Source of the DNA: Lachnospiraceae bacterium
GTDB taxonomy: Bacteria > Bacillota > Clostridia > Lachnospirales > Lachnospiraceae
Assembly: GCA_910574745.1 (NCBI GenBank)
Contig: CAJTCE010000001.1
Coordinates: 1-64,000 of the forward strand
Direction of reading: 5' to 3'
Length of the DNA: 64,000 bases
Positions within the stretch are counted from its first letter, which is position 1. Each line of letters opens with the position of its first letter. The notes beneath the pieces were generated by a model. The model did not search any database and had not been told where the DNA came from. It worked only from the letters and a program-made list of their open reading frames with translations. The translations under genes and the position numbers were made by a program. Of this stretch, positions 36,568-44,220 are shown one piece after another.

Positions 36568-37095
36568 TTAAACTTCCGGCTCAATCAACCCGTAGGTGCC
36601 GCCTTTTCTCTTATAAACCACATTTACCTGGTCTGTCTCCGCATTACAGAATACAAAGAAGTTGTGTCCCAACAATTCCATCTGGATACATGCGTCTTCC
36701 GGATACATGGGCTTGATATCAAATTTCTTTGTACGGATGATTTTGATCTCTTCCTCATCCATATAATCCTTTTCAATGTAATCCTGTTTAAAGAAGTTTG
36801 CTGCCTGTTTCTGGTTTGTCAGTTTATTCTTATATTTTTTTAACTGCCTTTCAATGATTTCTTCTACCAAATCAATGGAAACATACATGTCGTTGCTAAC
36901 CTGCTCCGAACGAATGATATTTCCTTTTACGGGAATCGTTACCTCAATTTTCTGCCTCTCCTTTTCCACGCTTAAGGTAACGTGCACTTCTGTTTCCGGT
37001 GTAAAATATTTTTCAAGCTTTCCGATTTTATCCTCCACTGCCATCCTTAATCCTTCAGTAACATCAATGTTTTTTCCTAAGATAATAAATTTCAT
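36568..37095 (-). CDS. hpf: Long-form ribosome hibernation promoting factor
   Basis: 175 residues from ATG 37095 (AAAGGGA upstream). N-terminal S30AE domain (about 1-100: MKFIILGKNIDVTEGLRMAVEDK, LEKYFTPETEVHVTLSVEKE) binds the 30S decoding region; the C-terminal domain (about 115-175: KFDIKPMYPEDACIQMELLGHNFFVFCN, VVYKRKGGTYGLIEPE) joins two ribosomes into 100S dimers in slow growth. Full length, monocistronic, with an extended -10 promoter at 37131-37160. Confidence 0.96.
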   Translation of the reverse strand: MKFIILGKNIDVTEGLRMAVEDKIGKLEKYFTPETEVHVTLSVEKERQKIEVTIPVKGNIIRSEQVSNDMYVSIDLVEEIIERQLKKYKNKLTNQKQAANFFKQDYIEKDYMDEEEIKIIRTKKFDIKPMYPEDACIQMELLGHNFFVFCNAETDQVNVVYKRKGGTYGLIEPEV

Positions 37096-37130
37096 TATGC
37101 CCATCCCTTTCTGTTTAAAAGTGTATGGTA

Positions 37131-37160
37131 ATTATACCATATTTTTCTTAAATTTTGCAA
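37131..37160 (-). promoter_or_regulatory. Promoter of hpf with adjacent palindrome
   Basis: TTGCAA (37155-37160) and TATAAT (37131-37136), 18-base spacer, with TGG before the -10. A perfect palindrome CAATTTTAAAAATTG (37161-37175) touches the -35 box and is an operator candidate. Confidence 0.65.
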
Positions 37161-37249
37161 CAATTTTAAAAATTGTCTCATGTTTTTTCACTTTAAGAAA
37201 GTCAAGGCAAAAAACGGGTTTTTTCACGGCAAAAAGCATTTTCATGATT

Positions 37250-37382
37250 TGTGTACAAAACATCTGTTCCCTCAGGTTTCCATAATTCTACGTTATTTTT
37301 CACTTTTTTTCTGTGGATAATGTGCATAACTTCGTGTATAAGTCAATTAAGCCCTAAAATAGCGGTTTTGACTTGTGGATAA
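37250..37382. promoter_or_regulatory. Cluster of DnaA-box-like 9-mers
   Basis: Read on the minus strand, TTATCCACA (37312-37320), TTATGCACA (37321-37329) and TTATCCACA (37374-37382) match the consensus TTATNCACA fully. TTATACACG (37333-37341) and TTGTACACA (37250-37258) each differ by one base. All have the same orientation; two are directly adjacent. No dnaA, dnaN or rpmH is near, so this is not a typical oriC; the surrounding 37096-37666 gap is AT-rich and has no gene. Confidence 0.65.
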
Positions 37383-37619
37383 CTTTTCTTTGACTATATC
37401 GGTTAATGGGAGTATTCCGAAGATATCTTTGGTCTTTTTGTGCATATTGTCTAAAAGCACAATATTCCCGCGATGCCTTACCAGCCGTCCGTATTTCCAC
37501 GAAGCTCTTTTCTTTCGGATCATCCGTCTGATCGGGACTCACATGATGAACACAAAAGGATTCCCCGTGCTTTTACCAGTCCTTCCCGCCCGGCAGCCGC
37601 ACTCCGTAAGGCGCACTGT

Positions 37620-37653
37620 AAAAAGGCTCCAGCCCTATAAGCTGAAGCCTTTG
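37620..37653 (-). terminator. Terminator of the NlpC/P60 gene
   Basis: On the minus strand AAAGGCTTCAGC pairs with GCTGGAGCCTTT (one mismatch), 8-base loop, then a T-run. It lies 14 bases after the stop codon. Confidence 0.85.
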
Positions 37654-37666
37654 ATCGCTTTTCATT

Positions 37667-38977
37667 TTAGAAGATACGTCTTACTGAAAGTACCTGTCTG
37701 TAACTAGCATTGGAAACCTTGATTCCCGTTGCAGCTGTTGATGCATGAACAATCTGACCGTTGCCGATATAAATACCTACGTGACCGGAATAACATACGA
37801 TATCGCCGGGCTGTGCATTTCCAAGACCGCCTACATCATATCCGCATCCTCTCTGAGCACCGGAGGAGTGAGGCAGGCCTACACCGAAGTGTGCATATAC
37901 GCTCATAACAAAACCGGAGCAGTCTGTTCCGTTTGTCAGACTGGAACCGCCATATACATAAGGATTTCCTACAAACTGTAAAGCATAGCTTGCAACCGAA
38001 CTGCCGGCTCCCGAACCGCCGCTGACACTTGCACCGGACTTGGAAGCTTCGGATTTGCCCGCCGCTGCAATGGCTTTCTTTCTCTCAGCCTCTTCAGCCG
38101 CCAGTCTTTCTGCTTCCTCCTCTTTGGATTCCGCCTGTACAAACTCTGTAGACAGGGTTACAAACTCTGTGGATACATAGCCCTCGCCCTCTTCTACGGA
38201 TACTTTAATCCATCCGTCGGTTACACCTTCTTCCGCAACTGACAATTCATCTTCAATAGGTACCATTCCGATAACGGGAGAATCCGTTGTAGGTTCCTGT
38301 CTTACAAATAAAGTCGTTGTCGTAACAGTGGCAATTCTCTTTCCTACCTCTTTGGCAAGCACTACGGCATCATCGCCTGTTACCACATATTCAGCTTTTA
38401 CATAACCCTGAACGCTGCCGGATTTAATCTCATACCATCCGTCCTGTTCCGAAATAAATTCGCCTACGGAATCGTCATATAATTTACCAAGAATCTCGCC
38501 CTCTTCACTGGGTATGCTCCTGACATTTACATAATCATTAACCTGTGCGATAACCAGCTTTGAAAAGTCCTCTGCGTCATTTTCCGAAACGCTTCCCTCT
38601 TCCTCGATTATCGTAATGGTATCTTCGATCGATCCTTCTATAGAAACCGTTTTATCTGCCTTTTTATTATAAGGCACTATATACAATTCGCTGTCCGCAG
38701 CACCTGCTGTCAATGATACGGAAGGACTTGGCGCTTCCGCTTCTACCGCCGCCGCTGCTGTTTCTGTCTCCAGCTTTTCCTCCGGCGCTTCCGGCGTCTT
38801 TGCACTTGAAGCATTTGCGCATACCTGCTCGATGGATGTGCCTTCATTTAATGAAAGGGCAGCGCCTGCCGCAGGTAAATCAGAAGTCGAACCGGCCATA
38901 GCCGTTACAGATGTGGATGTCATCGTTAAAGTTGCCGCGCATATAATTGCCAGCACTTTTACATATTTACGAAACAT
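37667..38977 (-). CDS. Secreted NlpC/P60 cell-wall hydrolase with two SH3 domains
   Basis: 436 residues. Signal peptide (about 1-28, ending TAMAG), an Ala/Glu-rich low-complexity region (about 50-95), SH3b domain 1 (about 145-205, NDYVNVRSIPSEEGEILGK), SH3b domain 2 (about 215-280, TLFVRQEPTTDSPVIGMV), a charged EEAERLAAEEAERKKA helix and Ser/Gly linker, and the C-terminal NlpC/P60 peptidase (about 330-436). Catalytic Cys in NGTDCSGFVMSVYA, His in YSGHVGIYIGNGQIVHAS. It probably cuts gamma-D-Glu-diamino acid bonds in peptidoglycan. Promoter at 39043-39071, GGAGG before ATG. Confidence 0.95.
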   Translation of the reverse strand: MFRKYVKVLAIICAATLTMTSTSVTAMAGSTSDLPAAGAALSLNEGTSIEQVCANASSAKTPEAPEEKLETETAAAAVEAEAPSPSVSLTAGAADSELYIVPYNKKADKTVSIEGSIEDTITIIEEEGSVSENDAEDFSKLVIAQVNDYVNVRSIPSEEGEILGKLYDDSVGEFISEQDGWYEIKSGSVQGYVKAEYVVTGDDAVVLAKEVGKRIATVTTTTLFVRQEPTTDSPVIGMVPIEDELSVAEEGVTDGWIKVSVEEGEGYVSTEFVTLSTEFVQAESKEEEAERLAAEEAERKKAIAAAGKSEASKSGASVSGGSGAGSSVASYALQFVGNPYVYGGSSLTNGTDCSGFVMSVYAHFGVGLPHSSGAQRGCGYDVGGLGNAQPGDIVCYSGHVGIYIGNGQIVHASTAATGIKVSNASYRQVLSVRRIF

Positions 38978-39042
38978 AATTCCTCCAGTTTGTTGTTTAA
39001 CAATTATTAAAATTTGTTACAAATTTATTACATCTGTTTCAT

Positions 39043-39071
39043 AATATAGCATCATCTAATGCCTTTGTCAA
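39043..39071 (-). promoter_or_regulatory. Promoter of the NlpC/P60 gene
   Basis: TTGACA (39066-39071) and TATATT (39043-39048), 17-base spacer. Start near 39036 gives a leader of about 60 bases. Confidence 0.75.
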
Positions 39072-39119
39072 CCGTTTCGGCAATTTTCCACATTTTTTAC
39101 ACATGAAATTCCCGATCTA

Positions 39120-39128
39120 TGGTACAAT
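39120..39128 (+). promoter_or_regulatory. Extended -10 promoter of the SDR gene
   Basis: TGGTACAAT, an extended -10 element, 24 bases upstream of the start codon at 39152. No clear -35 box lies at the right distance. Confidence 0.4.
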
Positions 39129-39151
39129 AAAATCAAAAAGGAGGACGGCCT

Positions 39152-39871
39152 ATGAAACGTACCGCTTTTATAACCGGAGCTTCCCGCGGTATTGGAAGAG
39201 CCATTGCCGAAATGCTTGCCGCCCATGATTACGATTTATATATTGTGTGCAAAAATAACGGAGATGAATTATACCGGCTAAAAAATGAGCTGGAAGAAAA
39301 ATTTCTTGTAGATGTCACTTGCTTCGTAGGAGATGTCGGCTCTTACGAATTTGTGCAGGAATGCTTTTCTGAAATAAAACATTTGGATGTGCTGATCAAT
39401 AACGCAGGCGTTTCCTATTTTGGCCTGCTTACGGAAATGACCGCCAAGGAATGGGATTATATCATCAACACCAATCTTTCATCGGCATTTTATGTATGTA
39501 AATGCGCCGTTCCCAGTATGCTTCATGACAAATGCGGCAAAATCATCAACATTTCCTCCGTATGGGGGAGCGTCGGCGCTTCCATGGAGGTAGCCTATTC
39601 CGCTTCCAAAGGCGGTTTAAACGCCTTTACCAAGGCCCTGGCCAAGGAACTGGCTCCCAGCAACATTCAGGTAAACGCCATTGCCTGCGGCGTCATCGAT
39701 ACCGATATGAATAAGCGTTTCAGTATGGAAGATATTGCAATGTTAAAGGGCGAGATCCCCGCCGACCGCATCGGAACCATCGACGAAGTAGCGCGCCTTG
39801 TCATTCAGCTCATTAACAGCCCTACTTATTTAACCGGACAGATCATCGCAATGGACGGCGGCTGGCAGTAA
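39152..39871 (+). CDS. Short-chain dehydrogenase/reductase (FabG-like)
   Basis: 239 residues, classical SDR: cofactor motif TGASRGIG at 9-16, INNAG near 86-90, catalytic Ser in NISSVWGS, YSASK (Tyr and Lys), and the C-terminal TGQIIAMDGGWQ. The pattern is that of 3-oxoacyl-ACP reductase FabG. No fab genes are near, so another keto substrate is possible. Asp/Arg determinants for NADP in the second strand are not obvious (YIVCKNN), leaving cofactor preference open. GGAGG before ATG; monocistronic with a terminator at 39902-39940. Confidence 0.93.
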   Translation: MKRTAFITGASRGIGRAIAEMLAAHDYDLYIVCKNNGDELYRLKNELEEKFLVDVTCFVGDVGSYEFVQECFSEIKHLDVLINNAGVSYFGLLTEMTAKEWDYIINTNLSSAFYVCKCAVPSMLHDKCGKIINISSVWGSVGASMEVAYSASKGGLNAFTKALAKELAPSNIQVNAIACGVIDTDMNKRFSMEDIAMLKGEIPADRIGTIDEVARLVIQLINSPTYLTGQIIAMDGGWQ

Positions 39872-39901
39872 AGCTTTTTCTTTATAAAAGAATGTGAAAA
39901 C

Positions 39902-39940
39902 GGGATTTCCACGACTCCTTAGGAAGGACGCCGGAAATCC
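39902..39940. terminator. Terminator between the SDR and the convergent membrane-protein genes
   Basis: GGGATTTCC pairs perfectly with GGAAATCCC across a 12-base loop with an AGGAAGG/CTCCTT-like inner region, then ATTTTTATT. It serves the SDR gene and may also stop the convergent transcript. Confidence 0.8.
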
Positions 39941-39948
39941 CATTTTTA

Positions 39949-40257
39949 TTACAGAAAAGCCACCAGAATATAAACACAGACCAACGTTACCCACGCCGTT
40001 ATATTACCTGCCGCCACCACTTTACCGGATATTTCTTCAGAGCTTCTTTCCGAAAATACACGGTAGATAATTCTGTTTGCGGCGAAAAAGACCAAAAGCA
40101 GAACAAATCCGATTGCCGCCAGTACAAGAATGATTTTGGCGGTACTGCTTACGCCTGAGGCAATCTGGGCTAAAAAGCCGATAGCCATCAGGACATATCC
40201 GCAAAATCCCATTACAATATTTATCATGATCAGAACCGCCCAGTATTTTTTATTCAT
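39949..40257 (-). CDS. Small membrane protein, unknown function
   Basis: 102 residues with three hydrophobic segments (about 6-30, 40-62 and 82-102). Start ATG 40257 overlaps the last eight bases of the AI-2E transporter gene (ATGAATAA type), so it is translated by coupling and probably works with that transporter. The loop between segments 2 and 3 carries ERSSEEISGKV. No family recognised. Confidence 0.75.
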   Translation of the reverse strand: MNKKYWAVLIMINIVMGFCGYVLMAIGFLAQIASGVSSTAKIILVLAAIGFVLLLVFFAANRIIYRVFSERSSEEISGKVVAAGNITAWVTLVCVYILVAFL

Positions 40258-41383
40258 CTTCTTTACCGCCTTTCGCAGAATCCGGTATTCTTTTATTAAC
40301 GTCGCTTCTGATCAATTTGTATACAGTTGCCGTTAAGGGAACTCCCATGAGCATTCCGCCAATTCCGGATATACCGCCTCCTACGGTTACCGCCGCCAGC
40401 ACCCACATGCCGGGAAGTCCTATGGACGACCCTACCACTTTAGGATAAATGAGATTTCCCTCCAGCTGCTGAAGCGCTATGATAAATACAATAAACAGCA
40501 CTGCTTTAATGGGACTGACCGTTAAAATCATAATAAAGCCTACAACCGCTCCCAAATACGCTCCCACAACAGGAATCAGAGCCGTTGCCCCCACAAAGGT
40601 TCCTACCATAGGCGCATAGGGAAAGCGGAAGATCAGCATGCCCAGAATACAGAGGCTGCCTAAAATGACCGCTTCGGTACATTGCCCCACAATGAAGCTG
40701 GAAAAGGTTTCATTTGCCACTTTTATCACACTTTTTATTTTGTTTAAAAGCACAGGCCTGCAATAGGCTGCCGCCACCTTGCCAAGCTGGCGTCCCAAAG
40801 TCTCCTTATTGGCTAAAATATAGATGGCGAAAATCAGTCCGATCACGAAATTGGTCACGCCCATTCCGATGGTGCCCACTACGGAAATCGTAGAGCCGAC
40901 AATGTCGCTTACTCCGGAGGTAAAATATCGAAACATATTTTTTCCTATTTCATTCCAATCGAATTCCAGACTGTTAATCCATTTTTCCAGTTCCGGAATC
41001 TGGTCGGAATAATTTGCCAGAATATCCTGTAGCCTTTCCAGTCCAACGGGAACCCAGCGCCATATCATGGATATGGTATCCACCAGTTCCGGAATGACCA
41101 GCCTGAATATAAGAAACCCAATTAACAGAATCAGAAATATGGAGAGAAAAATACAGACAATTCTTCTGGTCGCCTTCACAAGCTTACTTTTGCTTTTAGG
41201 GAAATACCATTTTTCAACCACCTTCATAATGAGATTCAAAACATAGGCCATAACCGCTCCCATTATCAAAGGAATCACAATGCCCCAGAGCCGGCCGGCA
41301 AATCCCAAAAGCTTATCAAACCTGGTCACGGCCAGTACCAAAACCGCCGCCACCAAAAAATACTTTATGATTCTTTTATCCAT
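40250..41383 (-). CDS. AI-2E family transporter
   Basis: 377 residues from ATG 41383 (AAAAGGA directly upstream); the longer reading from 41491 has a hydrophilic non-conserved start. About eight membrane segments and the AI-2E/PerM/YdiK pattern: IPLIMGAVMAYVLNLIMKVVEKW at the start, a coiled region (LERLQDILANYSDQIPELEKW), then the conserved FPYAPMVGTFVGATALIPVVGAYLG and IVFIIALQQLEGNLIYPKVVGSSIGL blocks. Members export small molecules or act as Na+/H+ antiporters; the substrate cannot be told here. It starts the pair with the 102-residue membrane protein. Confidence 0.92.
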   Translation of the reverse strand: MDKRIIKYFLVAAVLVLAVTRFDKLLGFAGRLWGIVIPLIMGAVMAYVLNLIMKVVEKWYFPKSKSKLVKATRRIVCIFLSIFLILLIGFLIFRLVIPELVDTISMIWRWVPVGLERLQDILANYSDQIPELEKWINSLEFDWNEIGKNMFRYFTSGVSDIVGSTISVVGTIGMGVTNFVIGLIFAIYILANKETLGRQLGKVAAAYCRPVLLNKIKSVIKVANETFSSFIVGQCTEAVILGSLCILGMLIFRFPYAPMVGTFVGATALIPVVGAYLGAVVGFIMILTVSPIKAVLFIVFIIALQQLEGNLIYPKVVGSSIGLPGMWVLAAVTVGGGISGIGGMLMGVPLTATVYKLIRSDVNKRIPDSAKGGKEDE

Positions 41384-41505
41384 TTTTCCTTTTCCCACTC
41401 CATATCCTTCTTTCCTATTATATCTGTTTTCATTTCTATTAAATGAATTATCAAAATCCGGACAGCTGTAATTTTTTCCCCGGAATCTCAAATTTCAAAT
41501 CTTCA

Positions 41506-41535
41506 TTGCCGTTACCTAACATATTATGATAAAAT
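41506..41535 (+). promoter_or_regulatory. Possible promoter of the DHH gene
   Basis: TTGCCG (41506-41511) and TAAAAT (41530-41535), 18-base spacer, with TGA just before the -10. Confidence 0.45.
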
Positions 41536-41652
41536 CATTTATGTGTAAAGCCACATATTTTTATATGAATAAAACCGGGATAAAACAATCGTAACGACTT
41601 ATCTATATCGTTTATCATGCAGGCAATATGGTTTGCAGACAAGGAGTCTTTT

Positions 41653-42657
41653 ATGGAATTGCTTGATTTTATAAAACAATTTGAAGGGAAACACCTCTAT
41701 ATTCAAACGCACAATTTCCCCGACCCGGATGCCTTAGGCAGCGCCTACGGTCTTTCCCGTCTTCTTAATCATTTTCATATAGCCTCCACCCTTTGCTATG
41801 ACGGCAAAATCGACATGCTCAGTTCCAGACGGATTCTGGAGGAATTCCGGATAAAGATTCTTCCCAAACACGAGCTTCATGAAATGACGGCGGAAAGTCC
41901 CATTTTTTTAGTGGACAGCCAGAAGGATGCGGGCAATATCACAGATTTGATCGGCAATGAAATCGCCTGTATAGACCACCATCCTACCATTGTGGAAATT
42001 GAATATGCTTTTAAGGACGTACGTATGGTGGGCGCCTGCTGCACCATTATCGCACAATACTTTAAAGATTTCGGAATCGTTCCCGACAGCCATACCGCTA
42101 CGGCTTTACTGTTCGGCATTAAAATGGATACCAACCATTTTACCAGAGGGGTAACGGAAGCAGATATCGAAATGTATGCATTTTTAAATCCCCATATTGA
42201 TGAAAATATTTTAAGAAAGGTTTCTAGCAATACTCTGGAATTTTCTGATTTATCCGCTTTCGGAGCCGTTTTTCAGACCATACGGGTCTTTGACACCATA
42301 GGCATTGCCTATATTCCTTTTTCCTGTCCGGACGCCCTGATCGCCATGACTTCTGATTTCATTCTTTCTTTAAATGAAGTGGATTTTGTGATCGTTTATG
42401 CCAAGCGGGATACGGACTGGAAGTTTTCCGTCAGAAGCGAGGATGTGCATCTGGACGCCGGGGAAATCATTCACGAAGCATTACTTGGCATTGGCAGCGG
42501 CGGAGGACATGCCTGTATGGCGGGCGGCATTATCCCCTGTCAGGTTACACGGGAAATGGGACGTACCGCCGATACAAAGATTTGCGAATTATTTTTAAAT
42601 ACCATAAAAAGAATCGAGGGAGAGCCTTCTTATCCGGCTTCTGACCTCGATTCATAA
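41653..42657 (+). CDS. DHH/DHHA1 phosphoesterase (NrnA-like)
   Basis: 334 residues from ATG 41653 (AAGGAG upstream); the reading from 41617 adds 12 residues without a ribosome-binding site. N-terminal DHH domain with metal ligands in THNFPDPDALGSA, FLVDSQ and IDHHPT; C-terminal DHHA1 domain with IGSGGGHACMAGG. This is the layout of NrnA (nanoRNase/pAp phosphatase) and related bacterial cyclic-dinucleotide-breakdown enzymes. It is soluble and lacks the GGDEF and PAS domains of GdpP. Substrate not certain. A GAATCGAGG/CCTCGATTC hairpin at 42612-42654 covers the end of the gene and may serve as terminator for both this and the convergent gene. Confidence 0.88.
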   Translation: MELLDFIKQFEGKHLYIQTHNFPDPDALGSAYGLSRLLNHFHIASTLCYDGKIDMLSSRRILEEFRIKILPKHELHEMTAESPIFLVDSQKDAGNITDLIGNEIACIDHHPTIVEIEYAFKDVRMVGACCTIIAQYFKDFGIVPDSHTATALLFGIKMDTNHFTRGVTEADIEMYAFLNPHIDENILRKVSSNTLEFSDLSAFGAVFQTIRVFDTIGIAYIPFSCPDALIAMTSDFILSLNEVDFVIVYAKRDTDWKFSVRSEDVHLDAGEIIHEALLGIGSGGGHACMAGGIIPCQVTREMGRTADTKICELFLNTIKRIEGEPSYPASDLDS

Positions 42658-42675
42658 TCACTGCCTATCTTTTTA

Positions 42676-43071
42676 CTATTTTCCTTTTTTCATCGCCTCT
42701 AATTCCGCTTCCACATCTATGGCCGCAGAGCTATAAGAACGGCTTTTAGAGGCGTCGCTCTGCCTTCTTTGGCTTTTTCTTGAGCGGTATCCTCCTTTGT
42801 CCTCTTTATCATCCCGGCAATCACCCACCAAAAGCACCTTTGCAAGCAAGGCTGCTCCGCCGAAAATAAGCACCAGCAGCACTACCCAGTCATAAAGGGA
42901 CATGGCTACCAAATGAATGTTGGTAGAAGCAATGACCGCTGCGATAATCAGAAAAACACCCAAACCGGTCATGACCTTTGAAGGAAAGGACGCACCGCTG
43001 ACAAACATCCAGACAATGCCCGCAGTCAGAGGAACAACCAGAAGCCCTGAAGTCATACGCATTCCACCCAT
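42676..43071 (-). CDS. Membrane protein with basic tail, unknown function
   Basis: Up to 131 residues. Three hydrophobic segments (about 7-27, 33-52 and 58-82) followed by a basic Ser/Arg-rich cytoplasmic tail (GGYRSRKSQRRQSDASKSRSYSS) and an acidic end. The start is uncertain: ATG 43071 or, with GGTGG 7 bases upstream, ATG 43056. It follows the C39-like gene by about 100 bases on the same strand. No family recognised. Confidence 0.65.
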   Translation of the reverse strand: MGGMRMTSGLLVVPLTAGIVWMFVSGASFPSKVMTGLGVFLIIAAVIASTNIHLVAMSLYDWVVLLVLIFGGAALLAKVLLVGDCRDDKEDKGGYRSRKSQRRQSDASKSRSYSSAAIDVEAELEAMKKGK

Positions 43072-43172
43072 GGAAAGCCCACCCAGAAAAGAGGAGTATA
43101 CGACTACCTTTTGGGAAAAGATAAAAAGTCAATCATCTGTTGGTTACCTGCGGGTACTTGCAGGCCGCCCTT

Positions 43173-44081
43173 CTATTTCCAGTATACCCAGAGAGCACGG
43201 ATCTGGCCTCGCAGCTCTTCAAATGTCCATATCTTCCGGGAATTGGCAAGGCTGTTGGGATCATTTATCACAAATCCCCCATCCCTGTATCCTGTCAACA
43301 CAATAAAATGTCCTGAATCCGTAAAATCCCCCGGTCCCAAAATACAAATGATAGGATGGCCCGCCTCTAAGTTTTCTGCCATGCGTTCCTCATCCAGGGA
43401 AAGCTCCCTGACATTTAATCCCAGCTGTTGTGCCCCCTGGCTCATCAACGTCCACTTTGAACCGCTTCCGTTTTCATAATAATCCTTTTCCGTAGCAAAT
43501 TCGGCCATCCATTTGGGATTCTTTGACGTATCTTTTGTCAAATAAACAGACACCATGGACAGGCAGGTGGGGCCGCATCCCGAAATTCCCAATACCTTAC
43601 CTGCATACTCGGAATAGCCCCATCTGTCATCCCATTGCATAAAGAGAGGTACGGTATCCGTATTGCTGTACTCACTCAAATCAATATCAAAGTCCATATC
43701 TTTTTTCAAAGGATAATCCAAAACAAACTGCCTCGCCTCTTCGTTTTTTTCATACAGGGCAATCAGATCCTCTGTATAATCCCGCAGATAATATCCGTTT
43801 TTATTGGCATACTCGGCAATTTCCCTTTCAGCCTGGGACAAATCCGTCAGATCCTCTTCTACCGTATCCTTTATGACGGCATCCGTTTCCATTATATCAG
43901 CGCCGGACTCGTTTCTTTGCGCCGTATTTCTTTTGGAATCCTTTGATACTTCAAGTTGGGTCCAAAGAGCAAAAAGAATAAACAGCGTCATGACTCCCAC
44001 TGTGGTGTGCCACAAATGCATATACGTCCTTCTTTTTATTTTTTTGCTTCGTCTTTTTTTCCTTCTTCTGTTTTGTGCCAT
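43173..44081 (-). CDS. Membrane-anchored C39-like (papain-fold) cysteine peptidase
   Basis: 302 residues. Very basic N-terminus (RRRKKRRSKKIKRR), one membrane segment (about 24-43), an acidic extracellular stalk, then a Peptidase_C39_2 domain (about 145-300): PLFMQWDDRWGYSEY, catalytic Cys in ISGCGPTCLSMVSVYL, catalytic His in DSGHFIVLTGYRDGGFVINDPNS, with the following Asn/Asp. Likely an extracellular peptidase of unknown substrate. It has its own promoter (44127-44156) and GGAG before the start. Confidence 0.9.
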   Translation of the reverse strand: MAQNRRRKKRRSKKIKRRTYMHLWHTTVGVMTLFILFALWTQLEVSKDSKRNTAQRNESGADIMETDAVIKDTVEEDLTDLSQAEREIAEYANKNGYYLRDYTEDLIALYEKNEEARQFVLDYPLKKDMDFDIDLSEYSNTDTVPLFMQWDDRWGYSEYAGKVLGISGCGPTCLSMVSVYLTKDTSKNPKWMAEFATEKDYYENGSGSKWTLMSQGAQQLGLNVRELSLDEERMAENLEAGHPIICILGPGDFTDSGHFIVLTGYRDGGFVINDPNSLANSRKIWTFEELRGQIRALWVYWK

Positions 44082-44126
44082 ATGTGCTCCTGCTTTTGTC
44101 TGTGTATGATATGTATTAGCACACTT

Positions 44127-44156
44127 AGATTAGCATGCCAACAATTTCTTTGTCAA
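44127..44156 (-). promoter_or_regulatory. Promoter of the C39-like peptidase gene
   Basis: TTGACA (44151-44156) and TAATCT (44127-44132), 18-base spacer, with TGC before the -10. Confidence 0.55.
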
Positions 44157-44220
44157 TATACTAATATTTGAAAAATAAAGGTAGTTTTCGCATTATCATG
44201 CTTAAATAAATTCTCTTTTT

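Noticed and set aside
37096-37666. oriC
   Set aside because: DnaA-box-like sites and AT-rich DNA are present, but none of the genes that flank clostridial origins (dnaA, dnaN, recF, rpmH) is near, so an origin call is not supported.
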